Assembly: GCA_905221605.1 (NCBI GenBank)
Contig: CAJNDS010002242.1
Location: 56,001-120,000, forward strand
DNA from: Symbiodinium natans
Lineage: Eukaryota > Sar > Dinophyceae > Suessiales > Symbiodiniaceae
Length of the DNA: 64,000 bases
Direction: 5' to 3'
The notes beneath the pieces were generated by a model. The model searched no databases. It saw nothing but the letters and a program-made list of their open reading frames with translations, and was not told where the DNA came from. How positions within the stretch are numbered: position 1 is the first letter of the stretch; the number at the start of each line of letters is the position of its first letter. A program made the translations under genes and the position numbers. Positions 19,844 through 30,396 of this stretch are shown piece by piece.

Positions 19844-20317
19844 GGTGAGGGGGGTTAGGTTTAGGGTTTAGGGTTTAGGGTTTAGGGTTAGGGTTTAAGG
19901 TTGAGGGTCTAGGGTTCTAGGGTTTAGGGCTTAGGGCGTAGGGCTTAGGGCTCAGGGCTCAGGGTTCAGCGTGAGGGTGTTGAGGTGTTGAGGGTGGTTG
20001 GGGGATTTAGGGTGTTTAGGGTGTTTGGGGTGTTTGCGGTGTTTGGGGTGTTTTGGGATGTTTTGGGGTGTTTTGGGTTTTTAGCGCTCAGGGGTCCGTG
20101 GGTCATAGTTTTGCTAAGCTCCTCCTGCATACAGAATCCTCTCTAGCTCATATACATCAAGCCGCCCACCCGCCCCCCCCCCCCCCCCTCCCCGCCCCGC
20201 AAGCCACAAAAAAAATCTAGCCAGTTCAGGCTTTTCCCAAACCTGGGTTTAGGGCTCCCCTCCCCGAAATTATACTCTATCCCGTAGACCCTGAACCCTA
20301 ACGGTCCTAAGCCTCAG

Positions 20318-20401
20318 AACTCGAAGTTGCTGCCAGATTTCCAGTTCCTGCTGCAAAGGAGCCAAAGCTCATGCTTGATTAGCCTAAACTCGAAGGTCCC
20401 C
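20318..20401 (+). CDS. putative exon with perfect donor
   Basis: GCCTCAG precedes, GTAAGT follows; 28 codons including LLPDFQFLLQRSQSSCLISL. Confidence 0.6.
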
Positions 20402-20484
20402 GTAAGTTTAGGGTTTAGGATTTGGGGTTGCGGGTTGAGGTAGGATTTGTGGGGTCAAGGCAGTACTTGGTTTCCTCCCTCCAG

Positions 20485-20598
20485 GGGTGTGCTCTAAATT
20501 ATGGGCCTGTTGTGGGTGTATGGCCACATGATAGGTACCAAAAGTGGGAAGAAACGAGCCTTAAGCTTGGGAACACCGAGTGCAGATCTGTACCGTGA
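20485..20598 (+). CDS. putative terminal exon of the gene upstream of RCC1-like gene 1
   Basis: CCTCCCTCCAG precedes; GPVVGVWPHDRYQKWEETSL then TGA at 20596, only 20 nt before the RCC1-like ATG. Tight same-strand spacing fits dinoflagellate gene arrays; GTACCA at 20536 is an alternative donor. Confidence 0.5.
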   Translation, partial: GCALNYGPVVGVWPHDRYQKWEETSLKLGNTECRSVP

Positions 20599-20618
20599 AA
20601 TTTTGCTTTGGACACATC

Positions 20619-23345
20619 ATGCCCCTGGAGATCGAGGTGAGCCTGCTGAGTGGCAGGACGGTTTTGCTGGAAGCAGGATCGGATGAGCCTTTAGAGGCAC
20701 TGAGGAGCAGAGCGCAGAAGGCTCTGGCAGTTGGTAGGGGCAGGCTCTTCGACTCCTGCGGAGGCCTTCTGGAAGGAGCTGCCACGCTGGCGGATTCTGG
20801 GTTGCAGAGCGGCGATACGCTGACCTTGCAGTTGAGCGGCGTCCATGTTCGCGGCAACCTTGCTGCTTTTGCTGCGATTCTCGGCGATGGGTCTGTTGTG
20901 ACCTGGGGTGATGCTAGCTGCGGTGGCGACAGCAGCGCTGTGCAAGGCCAGCTAAAGGACGTGAAGCGGATCCAAGCTACGAGCAGGGCTTTTGCGGCCA
21001 TTCTGGGCGATGGGTCTGTTGTGACCTGGGGTGATGCTGGGAGAGGTGGCGACAGCAGCGCAGTGAAAGATCAGCTGAAGGACGTGCAGCAGATTCAAGC
21101 TACCATCCGGGCATGTGCTGCCATTCTGTGCGATGGGTCCGTCGTGACCTGGGGCGATGCGGGCTATGGTGGCGACAGCAGTGCCGTGCAAAATCAGCTA
21201 AAGGACGTGCTGCAGATACAAGCAACTGACGACGCTTTTGCTGCCCTTCTGGGAGATGGGTCTGTTGTGACCTGGGGCCGTGCAAAGGGTGGTGGCGACT
21301 GCAGTGATGTGCAAGAACAGTTGAAGGACGTGCAGCAGGTTCAATCTACAAGCTGTGCTTTTGCCGCCATTCTAGGAGATGGCTCTGCTGTGACCTGGGG
21401 TCAAAATTACCGTGGTGGCTGCAGCAGGTCGGTTCAAGCTCAGCTAAAGGACGTGCAGCAGATCCAGGCATCACGAGACGCTTTCGCTGCCATTCTGGGA
21501 GATGGGTCTGTTGTGACCTGGGGCATGGCTGACTGTGGTGGCAACAGCAGACTCTTAGTAGTAGAGTAGGTAATTAAACTTTCATGTTTTTACACCATCC
21601 CCTCCCCCCAAATACTACATCCCCCCCCCCCCCCGCAATTCTAAACTTCGCCCCAGCCGGATTTTTTTTGTAATTTGGGGCGACCTAAACCCTATAAAAC
21701 CTGAAATCAGAAGCCTGGGAGAGAAGGAGGGAGTATAGGGATTGGGGTTCAGGGTTCAGTCAGGGTTGCCTTAAGCCCTAAACCCTCATTAAACCCTCTG
21801 AGCCTCGAGCCCTAAACGCTGCAAACCCTCTGAGCCTTAAGCCCTAAACCCTAATTGAAAACCCTAATGGCTCAACTCAAGGGCGGAGGCCCTCGACCCC
21901 CCCCCCCCCCCCCCAATTCTCAAACAGGTTTAGTATTGGGCTGGGTGCCGGGAGGGTCCGGGAAAAACAATATTAGAATTTGGGTGGGGTTTAGTATTAG
22001 GGGGAGGCGATTAACAAAGCAGTGTTTTATTAGATGCGGATGTATTGTACTCAAGGAATGGAAGCTTATTCTATGCGTTTCGACCAAATTCGATTATGCG
22101 TCCTGATATATATTATTTTCCATTTGCTCAAAAGATAAGCGAAGAACAATATCACAGCCGTTACATTGCTTGATGAACCTCACCGATAGCTTGAAATACT
22201 GTACAATATATCGGCAAGTATTTCTAAGAAACAAAGAGAAAGCTGTGTGACTGCGTCCGGCATGCAGTTGTGTATTCGATGCCAGCAGTCTTACTCTTAC
22301 ACAAGCTGTTTCTGATCATAGCTTTCAAGCTCAGACTCTTACAGATATAATTCGGCCATGCGCTGCCCGGTATGCCGAGAGGATGCATGGACCTATGTCC
22401 GCGTCTCTTTTGTTATTGCTACCGAAACGGATTCTTTCTTGCAGCCGACGCAGTCATTCATTTACACAGAAGCTGCATCCAAGCCCATGCCAAAGTGTCA
22501 CACTCAGGTTTTTTTTATAACCTAGACCAGTTATAACCTTTTTGAACATATATTCCCTATACAATCCCTATACAATCCCAAAGGCTAGCCTTTAGTTCCC
22601 CTAGACAACTGAGGAATGGTTCAGCATCAGTTGAAGGGCGTGCAGAAGATCCAAGCTTCCAGCAATGCATTTGCTGCCATCCTGGACGACGGGTCTGTTG
22701 TGACCTGGGGCGAACCTTTGTTTCCGGGGAGGCGCTTGGCACATTTTTTTTTGATTTTCCCTTGTTGGGGTTAGGAGGATCATGTTCAGGACTATTTTTT
22801 CAGAGCGTTTTAAGGGCCCTCCGAGGTTCGGTGGTGACAGCAATGCTGTGCAAGGTCAGCTTACTGGCGTGCGCCAGATCCAAGCTACCAGCTCGGCATA
22901 TGCTGCCATTCTGGGCGACGGGTCTGTGGTGACCTGGGGCGATGCTGACCATGGTGGTGACAGCAGTGCAGTACAAGGTCAGCTGAAGGGCGTGCAGCAG
23001 ATCCAAGCGTCTGGTCAAGCTTTTGCTGCCATTCTATGCGATGGGTCTGTCGTGACCTGGGGTCGTGCTGACCGTGGTGGCGACAGCAGTAGTGTGCGAG
23101 GTCACCTGAAGGGCGTGCAGCAGATCCAAGCTACCCGAGAGGTTTTCGCTGCCATTCTGGGAGACGGTTCTATTGTGACCTGGGGCGAGGCCCGCACTGC
23201 TTGCGACAGTGTAGAAGTGTGGCACATGCTGAATGTTCCAGTTGAGCACCTGGCGGAAAACGGGCATCCCGCTACCTCCCCCGATTCTAGAGCACCCAAA
23301 ACCCTTAAGCCCCACACCCCTAAGCCCCAAACCCAAAACCCCTGA
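20619..23345 (+). CDS. UBL-RCC1-like repeat protein, gene 1 (3 exons)
   Basis: Proposed join 20619-21549, 22614-22719, 22826-23345; total 1557 nt, 518 aa, in frame throughout. ATG at 20619 is chosen because the homologous gene at 46566 starts identically (MPL-EVSLLSGR). Residues 1-75 look like a ubiquitin-like beta-grasp domain ending GDTLTLQL. Then ten repeats of about 41 residues follow, each with AAILGDGSVVTWG, GGDSSAVQ and QLKDVQQIQA: six in exon 1, one shared by exons 1-2-3, three in exon 3. RCC1-type repeats form beta-propellers; these are shorter than classical RCC1 blades. Exon 2/3 intron is GT-AG (22720-22825) and restores WGEPLFGGD, the exact repeat length. Exon 1/2 intron needs a GA donor (21550). 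If that intron is not spliced, the protein stops at 21569 after six repeats. The C-terminal tail runs into CCCTAAA-like DNA and may end earlier. No HECT or RING domain is visible. Partner and pathway unknown. Confidence 0.75.
21550..22613 (+). other. putative 1.06-kb GA-AG intron of gene 1
   Basis: Contains a C-run block (21620-21640), CCCTAAA-like DNA (21680-21860), a second C-run (21898-21914), then about 600 bp of AT-richer unique sequence in which I recognise nothing. Near its end (22545-22605) is a copy of a short repeat also found at 35290-35335 (shared AAAGGYTARCCTTTAGTTCCCCTAG). Confidence 0.45.
22720..22825 (+). other. GT-AG intron of gene 1
   Basis: Removal restores the 9-residue inter-repeat spacing WGEPLFGGD, the same length as WGDADHGGD in the next repeat. 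Confidence 0.65.
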
Positions 23346-24340
23346 ACCACCCTAAGCCCTAAACCTCAACCCTACAACCCCTCAGGCTCAAAAGCAAAAC
23401 TCGCCATCAACCCCGAACTATGCACGATATCCCATCACAGCTGGCTAGATCGTTTTATCTAATAAATATGCCCTAACGAATGTTCCCCCTTCCAGCAGTC
23501 CTAATAGGGATGATAGTACCCCCTGTTAGAATCCCCATTAAGGACTGTTAGTACAAGGGTCAACAGCCCAACTCAAAACCCTAAACCTGCATTGAAAGTA
23601 TGCAAACGCCGGTCCCTGGAGCATAGGGTTTAGGGTTTAGCGTTTAGGGTATGCTCCTTGGGCGCTTGCGGGAGGGATTGGGAAATGTTGGGGTGTCTGG
23701 TTCCAGTTTGGGGGGGCTTGGGGACGATCTTGTGTTTTTGGCGGGGTTCTAGGGCCTTAGGGTTTAGGCTTTAGGGTGCAGGGTGCAGGGTTTGGACTTT
23801 AAGACCGACGCGCATCTCAGACCCCGAAATCCTGAACCCTATGGGTTCAGGGTTTAGGGTTTAGGGTTTAGGGTTTAATTAGGGTTTAGGGTTTAATTAG
23901 GGTTTAGGGTTTAGGGTTTAGGATTTAGGCTCTAGGGTTCAGGGTTTAGCACCCCAAAGCCGGTTAGCCCCCCGAACCTTGAAACTCCAAACCTTGACCC
24001 TTAAAACCCTTTGACGCCCTAACAACTCCAAAGCAGCCCTGGCCCCAAATACACCTAAATCCTGAACCCTAACCCTAAACCCTAAACCCTAAATCCTGAA
24101 CCCTACACCCTAATCCTGAATAATCAATAACCCTAACATCTCACTCGCCCTCCTCAAGCCTGAAAAGCCCTAAACCCTAAGCCTTAGTTTAGGGTTTCGG
24201 GCTAGGGCTTAGGGTTTAGGGTTTAGGGTTTAGGGTTGAGGGTTGAGGGTTTAGGGTTTAGGGTTTAGGGTTTAGGGTTTAGGGCTTACAAACCTTAATC
24301 ACCCTCAGTAACCTTCATGGCTCCTTTCATAACTTCCCAG
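23346..24340. other. no exon supported
   Basis: Degenerate CCCTAAA/TTTAGGG in both orientations, with one inverted-repeat element (23478-23570). Confidence 0.5.
23478..23570. mobile_element. GGGATGTTCCCCC element, diverged copy
   Basis: Starts GAATGTTCCCCCTT and ends AAGGACTGTTAGTACAAGGG. Confidence 0.7.
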
Positions 24341-24407
24341 GGACTACATGCCTGATCTCGGCCTGCCAAGCTTCGAGGACCGCTTGTTTTGTGTCTTCTT
24401 GGGGGGC
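24341..24407 (+). CDS. putative exon
   Basis: ACTTCCCAG precedes, GTAAGA follows; DYMPDLGLPSFEDRLFCVFL. Read-through to a TAG at 24441 is possible. Confidence 0.55.
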
Positions 24408-24748
24408 GTAAGAGACTTGAAAAGGTGTAGAATCTATGGGTAGGGTAGGGCTTAGGGGTTTAGGGTTTCGGGTTTAGGGTTTTGGGTTTAGGGTTTTGGG
24501 CTCGGGGTTTAGAAGGGTAATGACATGGGCCCTCAATATGGTCCCATACCTCCCTTAACGGGATCTGAAGTAGGGTTTGTTGGGGTAAGGGCTCTCCTGT
24601 TAATGTGCAACAGTCTGCCAGGGCACCCCCCGCCCTTCCTCCCCTGAACGGGCCCTATTCCTAGCACCTCAACCCTCAAGCCTCAACCCTCAACCCCTAT
24701 ACCCTAAACCCTAAACCCTAAACCCTTAAAGAGGCATTGTGTTGATAG

Positions 24749-24790
24749 GAGCCACTGGAGGTGTACCAGGAACTAGTGCTAACCCACCTG
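24749..24790 (+). CDS. putative exon
   Basis: TTGATAG precedes, GTGGGT follows; exactly 14 codons EPLEVYQELVLTHL. Confidence 0.52.
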
Positions 24791-25180
24791 GTGGGTTAGT
24801 GGGGAGCTTGCCCTCTTTTTGAACACGAAACCCTAAACCCTAAACCCTAAACCCTAAACCCTAAACCCTAAACCCTAAACCCTCTTCGCCCCTTTTTTCA
24901 ATGTCATGCGAAGCTCGTGAGTCTTGAGCCTTCCCCGGCTTCTTCGCAGCTCAGTAAGGTTTGGGGTTTGGAGATTCCGTCGGCAACCTGAGCTGCTCGC
25001 CAGGAGCTTGGGAGCTTAGGGTTTAGGGTTTAGGATTTCGGGTTTAGGGTTTGGGATTTCGGGTTTAGGGTTTAGGGTTTAGGATTTCGGGTTTAGGGTT
25101 TAGGGCTTAGGGCTTAGGGGCTTAGGGTTTTTAGGTTTTTTTTTGGGCTTGGCTTAGGGTTCAGGAGTTTAGGGCCCTAG

Positions 25181-25236
25181 TTGATGGCTGCCAGGATGTC
25201 AAAGAGATCCGCGACAAGATGATCAAGCAGATGCAG
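25181..25236 (+). CDS. putative exon with consensus edges
   Basis: CCCTAG precedes, CAG|GTGGGG follows; DGCQDVKEIRDKMIKQMQ, a charged helix. Confidence 0.6.
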
Positions 25237-25774
25237 GTGGGGCTTAAAGGGTTTAGGGTTTAGGGCTTAGGTTTTGGGGCTTAAACCTCAACGACTGGGG
25301 ACGACCAGGGAAAACCCATAAAAGGGGGCAAAAAGACAGGGAAACCCTAAACCCTAAACCCTAAACCCTAAACCTAAAACCCTAGCAAGCCGGGGAGAGC
25401 CAGAAAAAGGGAAAAAAGTAGGGGGGGGGGGGGGAAAGGGTTTAGGGTTTAGGGTCAAGGGTGTGAGATTCGTTCTCCAGGGACCTTAGGGGTTCTTTTC
25501 GGGGGCTTATCTAGGTTCTAGTTACTATATAAGGGTCATAAAGGGGTTATATAGGGGAACAAGCTGAAGGGTCCCTTCCACTTACTTGGCCAAAAATTGA
25601 ACTTTATGAACGTTTTAAGGGTTTCCTTACTTAGTAGGAATTATGGAGTTTAACCTTTTTTCCCCTAAACCCTAAACCCTAAAACCTCCCAAACAGAAAC
25701 CCTACTTAAAGAGACAACCAAGCAATGTAACTTAGAAGCCCTGAGAGTTGGGAGTTGGGGAGCAAAATCGGCAG

Positions 25775-25822
25775 CCCAAGGCGCTGAAGCCCCAACAAGC
25801 CCCAAACCCCCGAAGACAGAAG
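25775..25822 (+). CDS. putative exon
   Basis: ATCGGCAG precedes; PKALKPQQAPNPRRQK; donor within GGGTCTAGGG. Confidence 0.36.
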
Positions 25823-25825
25823 GGT

Positions 25826-25936
25826 CTAGGGTTTAGGGTTTGGGGTTTGGGGTTTAGGGTTTAGGGTTTGGGGTTTAGGGTTTAGGGTTTGGGGTTTAGG
25901 GTTTGGGGTTTGGGGTTTGGGGTTTGGGGTTTGGGG
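25826..25936. repeat. TTTAGGG/TTTGGGG array
   Basis: About 15 units; the TTTGGGG variant takes over toward the right. Confidence 0.9.
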
Positions 25937-26191
25937 TTTGCGGCGTCGGGCTGGGCACTAAGCGCCCCGCACCTTGAGGAGTGCGCTTCGGGGCCTTCCT
26001 GCACTTGGAAGTTATAAAGGATCTTTATCTGTTACCCTTGTACCTTAATATAGCCCCTAAGCCCTAAACCCTAAACCCTGAGACCTGAGACCTAGCTATA
26101 AACCCTAAACCCTCGACCCTAAACCCTCTTAAGGGTCCCTTCTAGGGGTCCCTCCTTTTTCCCCTTAATCGTTTCAAGCCGGTGCTGGCAG

Positions 26192-26248
26192 GACTCTTTT
26201 GCGGTTGGCGCCATGAAGAACTCTGGAACTTTGCTCTTTGGCTTTAGG
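26192..26248 (+). CDS. putative exon
   Basis: GCTGGCAG precedes; DSFAVGAMKNSGTLLFGF; right edge merges into a TTTAGGG array. Confidence 0.47.
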
Positions 26249-26324
26249 GTTTAGGGTTTAGGGTTTGGGGTCAGGGTTTTGGGTTTAGGGTCTAGGGTTT
26301 AGGGTTTAGGCTGCCAACCTTAAG

Positions 26325-26420
26325 CGTGTAGCCTTAAACTGTATACACTCATTGAGGTAGCTGTTATGTTGCGGGAGCTTATATCTAGGCTGCTCAAAAA
26401 GTTAAGGGGAAGCTTGGGCA
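26325..26420 (+). CDS. putative exon
   Basis: CCTTAAG precedes; LYTLIEVAVMLRELISRLLK then KLRGSLG; hydrophobic and helical. Donor probably GTTCGT. Confidence 0.47.
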
Positions 26421-26570
26421 GTTCGTTCTTGGGACACACCCAAACATACCCAAACACCTCACAGACGTGCATATGCATTCACAGTAGAACCAAACCCGAA
26501 CCCCAAACTGTCTTTCCCCTTCTCCTGTACTTCAGGAGCCCTGAACCCTAAACCCGTTCTGTGTAAATAG

Positions 26571-26628
26571 CCCCTGCGTTGGACTTCTCCAATGAAGTTA
26601 GGGATGTGAGGAGCACCTCCCGTTTCCG
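26571..26628 (+). CDS. putative exon
   Basis: GTAAATAG precedes, GTTATA follows; PALDFSNEVRDVRSTSRF. Confidence 0.47.
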
Positions 26629-26694
26629 GTTATAGTGTAGGCCCTAAAGCCTAAACCCCAAGAATTGGGTCCTGATCCCTGAAATATCCTTCAG

Positions 26695-26768
26695 AACCCC
26701 ATGGACTGCCCAGGATCCTGCAGTATTGCTATGACCGGGGACCCAGTTCGTCCTTGCCGGGCGGGGGC
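26695..26768 (+). CDS. putative exon
   Basis: TCCTTCAG precedes; NPMDCPGSCSIAMTGDPVRP and onward; donor GTGGGG. Confidence 0.43.
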
Positions 26769-26903
26769 GTGGGGGGGAGGTGTTAGGATTTCAGGGTTTG
26801 GGTTTAGGGTTTAGGGTTTAGGGTTTGGGGCTTCATGATGCCTAAACATTGTAATGAAAGCTCGATAGACCCCAAACCCTAGGCGTGCTCAACATGTATT
26901 CAG

Positions 26904-26997
26904 GGCCGCCCTCGCGGAGATGAACTCGCGAAGTTCTAGTCTAATGTTGGACGGCCACAAACCGGCAAAACAAGACAGAAATATAGTAGCACAGTAA
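26904..26997 (+). CDS. putative terminal exon
   Basis: GTATTCAG precedes; AALAEMNSRSSSLMLDGHKP then AKQDRNIVAQ and TAA, where the AT-rich satellite begins. Confidence 0.47.
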
Positions 26998-27480
26998 TAC
27001 AGGAATACAGGGAATAGGATTGTAGTAGTTTAGTCATGTAGCAAAAAAGCAATGTAGTGATCTAGTAATGTAGTAATTTAGTAGTATAGTTTTTCGGAAA
27101 TATGGTAATGTAGTAATATCGGATGTTTGTATTATCGTAAAATGAAACATAGTACTATAGTAATCTTGTAATATAATCTAGCAATATAGTAATGTAGTAA
27201 TCTAGAAGTCTAGAAGTATAGAAATTTTGTAGAATAGTTCTAAGTAATATAGTAATGTAGTAATAGAGTAATATGTTATTATCGTAAAATAAGACATAGT
27301 ACTCTTGTAATATTGTAATTTTGCGATCTAGGAATAGAGTAATGTAGTAATCTAGAAGTATAGTAACAGGTTCATGCAATAGTATAGTAATGTAGCGATA
27401 TATTACAAAAGTAAGATAGCAATAAAAGCATTTCAGTAATACAGTCATAGGACGATTGCAATGTAACACTTTGCTAATAT
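26998..27480. repeat. AT-rich degenerate satellite (TAGTAATG-like)
   Basis: Units of about 9-11 bp around TAGTAATGTAGTAATCTAG repeat with many changes. Composition is sharply different from the surroundings. The ORF on the minus strand here is a by-product. It follows the stop codon of the exon at 26904. Confidence 0.7.
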
Positions 27481-27960
27481 AAAGAATCACTCACGCAAGC
27501 TTTGTTGAATATGCAACGTTTAATCATCCCCTCCCCATAATTTTACCCCCCCCCCACCCCGCAATATTAAATACTCCCAATATAGTTCTCTTGGAGTATA
27601 TCTGGGGGGTGGGGGCCTTTAATTTTAGGGGGTGGGGGGGGGGGGGAAGTAAATATCTTGGTGGCCCAGTGGTACCCTTTACCCTTTTTTCGTCCCAGGT
27701 TCCCTTATAAAGTACCCAACCCCAACAAAGGGATGCCCTTATTTTAAGATTGTTACTGGGCTACGAAGATTTTTGGGGGAGGGGGTTAATGATTAATGTA
27801 TGAATGTGTTGGAAGCTTGAGTGGGGTCGGACGTGAGCACCCTTGGGTTCATTGGCTTCTGTATTCCTAGTAATTGCTTGAGAACCCCCCCCCAAAAAAA
27901 AAAAAAAAATAAATAAATAAAAATAAATAAAGCCCTAAACCCTAGTCCCTAAACCCTAAA
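27481..27960. other. no exon seen; C/G-run element and A-rich tract
   Basis: Holds an inverted C-run/G-run element (27527-27648) resembling 21580-21670, a relative of the GGGGTACC-family element (27655-27780), and an A-rich tract at 27888-27930. Confidence 0.45.
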
Positions 27961-27996
27961 CCCTAAACCCGAGATGGGTTCTTAAGCAAATAGTAG

Positions 27997-28058
27997 ATTC
28001 TTGCATGCTCGGAGCACGCAAGCCAGCAAAACGCGGACCTCCTGTACAAAAACATAGG
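27997..28058 (+). CDS. putative exon
   Basis: ATAGTAG precedes; ILACSEHASQQNADLLYKNI; donor GG|GTTGGG. Confidence 0.52.
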
Positions 28059-28059
28059 G

Positions 28060-28230
28060 TTGGGTTTAGGGTTTAGGGTCTAGGGTCTAGGGTCTAGGGT
28101 CTAGGGTCTAGGGTCTAGGGTTTAGGGTTTAGGGTTTAGGGTTTAATTGGGGTTTAGGGTTTAGGGTTTGGGGTTTGGGGTTTAGGGTCTAGGGTCTAGG
28201 GTTTAGGGCTTAGGGCTTAGGGTTGTTGGG
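28060..28230. repeat. TTTAGGG array with TCTAGGG block
   Basis: Six or seven TCTAGGG units sit inside canonical units: local homogenisation of a variant. Confidence 0.9.
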
Positions 28231-28243
28231 CTTTAGGTTTAAG

Positions 28244-28335
28244 CTACCAATTCTGGGCATCTCGAGGCGATGGAGGCCTCCGGACAGTTAGCCGCGAACT
28301 ACATCCTTCATAGGCCAGGCGGAGAGTTTGTTGCG
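28244..28335 (+). CDS. putative exon, UBA-like motif
   Basis: TTTAAG precedes; ATNSGHLEAMEASGQLAANY then ILHRPGGEFVA; donor GCG|GTTTAGGG. The A-TN...AANYIL pattern recalls the third helix of ubiquitin-associated (UBA) domains; short, so only suggestive. Confidence 0.58.
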
Positions 28336-28430
28336 GTTTAGGGTTTAGGGTTTAGGGTTTAGGGTTTAGGGTTTAGGGTTTAGGGTTTAGGGTTTAGGGT
28401 TTAGGGTTTAGGGTTTAGGGTTTAGGGTGT
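28335..28430. repeat. TTTAGGG array
   Basis: About 13 units beginning at the right edge of the exon 28244-28335. Confidence 0.95.
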
Positions 28431-28763
28431 TCCAAAGTGCCGCGGTCCCGACCCGCGCCAGTGGTGGCGGGTCGGGCCGCCTCGGTGCAGCGGATCCCAC
28501 CCCAGCCACCCAAACTGCCGCCTTTTCGGGTTTAGAGCGGTCCCATACTGTGTTTAAGACACCCGCAAGCCCAATTCCGGACCCAAGCTCATTCATATGG
28601 CAGAATGGCGAGGGCCAAGCGCGGAAGGCCCGGCCACCCGCTGGCGCAAGGGCCCTGGCGGGGGCAACTGCGGGGGCGACCCTGGCAGGGGCAACCCTGG
28701 CACGGGCAACCCTGGAAGGGGCAAGGCGAGGTTTTTTTGTATTAAAAATACTTTCTTATTTCC

Positions 28764-28862
28764 TTACTGGCTCAAAACCCAACTTTTCAACTTTTGGGCT
28801 TCCTATAAGGTAGTTTATTCTGAAAGTTCCAACTGTTATTTCCTTGGGTTTTGGGCCAGTAA
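28764..28862. mobile_element. TTACTGGCTCAAAACCCAA element, copy 1
   Basis: 99 bp with 19-bp terminal inverted repeats (TTGGGTTTTGGGCCAGTAA on the right, one mismatch), inside the minisatellite block. Confidence 0.85.
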
Positions 28863-28991
28863 GTTTCTCTCTCTACATATATATATATATACATATATGT
28901 CAACCTTGGCGGGGGCAACCCTGGCGGGGCCCTGGCGGGGGTGACTACTAATGGGAAACCCTGGCAATTAATTAATAGAGAACTTTGACAG

Positions 28992-29120
28992 GGCCCTTTG
29001 CGCTTGAAGCCCTGCTCGGCAACTAAACAAAACTTCATAGAGAAGGACGACGAAGCCTCGCCAGCGCGCGAAGAGGACGAGGTGCGTAGGGCCGTCGCAG
29101 AGAAGGTGCACAATTCCTGA
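28992..29120 (+). CDS. putative terminal exon inside minisatellite block
   Basis: TTTGACAG precedes an open frame ending in TGA at 29118: GPLRLKPCSATKQNFIEKDD, then ASPAREEDEVRRAVAEKVHN. It is charged and helical-looking; no family recognised. It lies between two minisatellite tracts. A shortened copy lies at 29948. Confidence 0.5.
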   Translation, partial: GPLRLKPCSATKQNFIEKDDEASPAREEDEVRRAVAEKVHNS

Positions 29121-29358
29121 GTAGGCGACGTGAGGAGGCGCGGAACTCTGACAGGGCAACCCGGCGAGGGCAATGTCACCCTGGCGGGGGCAACCCTGGC
29201 GGGGCAACCCTGCCAAGGGCAACCCTAACTCGGCGGCAACCCTGGCGGGGGCAACGCTGGTGGGGGCAACCCTGGTGGGGGCAACCCTGGCAGGGGTAAA
29301 ACTGGGCAACCCGGCGGGGTTGCGATAAAAACCATTAAATCTACTGGACGCCTTAATT

Positions 29359-29697
29359 TTAACATAGAATGACATTGAAAGACTTCTCATAAAGTAAAAT
29401 AGGATTAAAGATAATGAATCCTGCATTTTTATTTGGTACAGCTTTTAGCATAGCATCTTGGCATAAGAAATACCATTCAGGTACGATATGTAAGGGAGTG
29501 AGTGGTCCACATGCTTCTACTGCACTCACTGGATGTGAGAAAGAAGAGAAGCCGAAATGAATTTGAAGAAGATATAGATCGAGAATGAATATCTTTCCAT
29601 GGAAATCTTTACTAATAATGAAAGGGAAAAATGCCATTTTATTATTAGTGGAATTCCTTAAAGGAATATTAGAAGATAGAAAATGTAGATTAAAAAT
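29359..29697 (-). pseudogene. cob: mitochondrial cytochrome b fragment, copy 1
   Basis: The minus strand reads FFPFIISKDFHGKIFI, then HFGFSSFSHP, then TPLHIVPEWYFLCQDAMLKA and PNKNAGFI. The PEWYF segment is the conserved Qo-site region of cytochrome b (complex III). Only the C-terminal half of the gene is present, without its N-terminus or haem-ligand histidines, and it is embedded in a GC-rich minisatellite. It is therefore a nuclear insertion of mitochondrial DNA, or a mitochondrial fragment carried in a chimeric contig. The reading frame is open but cannot make a working protein. Confidence 0.8.
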
Positions 29698-29947
29698 ATG
29701 AAAAATGGCGGGGACAACCCTGGGCATCCTGGCGGGCAACCCTGGCGGGGGCAACCCTGGCGGGGGCAACCTGACAGGGCAACCCTGGCGGGGGCAACGG
29801 CGGGGGCAACCCTGGCGGAGGCAACCCTGGTGGGGGCAAACCTCGGAGACAACCCTGGTGGGGGCAACCCTGGCGGGGGCAACCCTGGCAGGGGCAAGGT
29901 GAGGTATAAACATATATTTATTTCTATATGTCTGGAATCTGGCGGGG

Positions 29948-30016
29948 AGAACTTTGGCAGGGCCCTTCATAGACAAGGACGACGAAGCATACAGGTGCAC
30001 AATTCCTGAATAGGCG
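29948..30016 (+). pseudogene. deleted copy of the 28992 exon
   Basis: Shares the left and right ends of the 28992-29120 exon (FIDKDDEA... and GTGCACAATTCCTGA) but has lost two internal segments, which changes the frame. Confidence 0.6.
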
Positions 30017-30180
30017 GTGAGGCCAAGTTCGGGGGGGCAATCGGAGGGGGCAACCCTGCTGGTGGGGGCAACGCTGTCACCCTGGCGGGGGCAACCCTGG
30101 TGGGGGTGGGGGCAACGCTGGTGGGGGCAACCCTGGCAGGGGTAAAACTGGGCAACCCGGCAAGGTTGCGATAAAAACAA

Positions 30181-30396
30181 TTAAATCTACTGGGCGTCTT
30201 AATTTTAAAATAGAATGACATTGAAAGACTTCTCATAAAGTAAAATAGGATTAAAGATAATGAATCCTGCATTTTTATTTGGTACAGCTTTTAGCATAGC
30301 ATCTTGGCATAAGAAATATATCTTTCAGGTACGATATGTAAGGGAGTGAGTAATCCACATGCTTCTACTGCATTCACTGGATGTGAGAAAGAAGAG
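30181..30396 (-). pseudogene. cob: mitochondrial cytochrome b fragment, copy 2
   Basis: Second copy of the same segment. It is truncated at the minisatellite junction (about 30397) and frameshifted after HIVPER, where copy 1 has HIVPEWYF. The flanking AT-rich DNA is also duplicated, so copies 1 and 2 arose by duplication of a composite unit. Confidence 0.75.

Noticed and set aside
20561-21285. Minus-strand ORFs opposite RCC1-like gene 1
   Set aside because: Antisense shadows of a clearly homologous plus-strand gene; the same applies to 46969-48409 opposite gene 2.
27155-27490. 111-codon minus ORF rich in Ile, Leu and Tyr
   Set aside because: Lies wholly in an AT-rich degenerate satellite.
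28764-28862. TTACTGGCTCAAAA ends as relics of the dinoflagellate spliced leader
   Set aside because: Only GGCTCAA is shared; the rest of the leader is absent and the sequence is a clear terminal inverted repeat.
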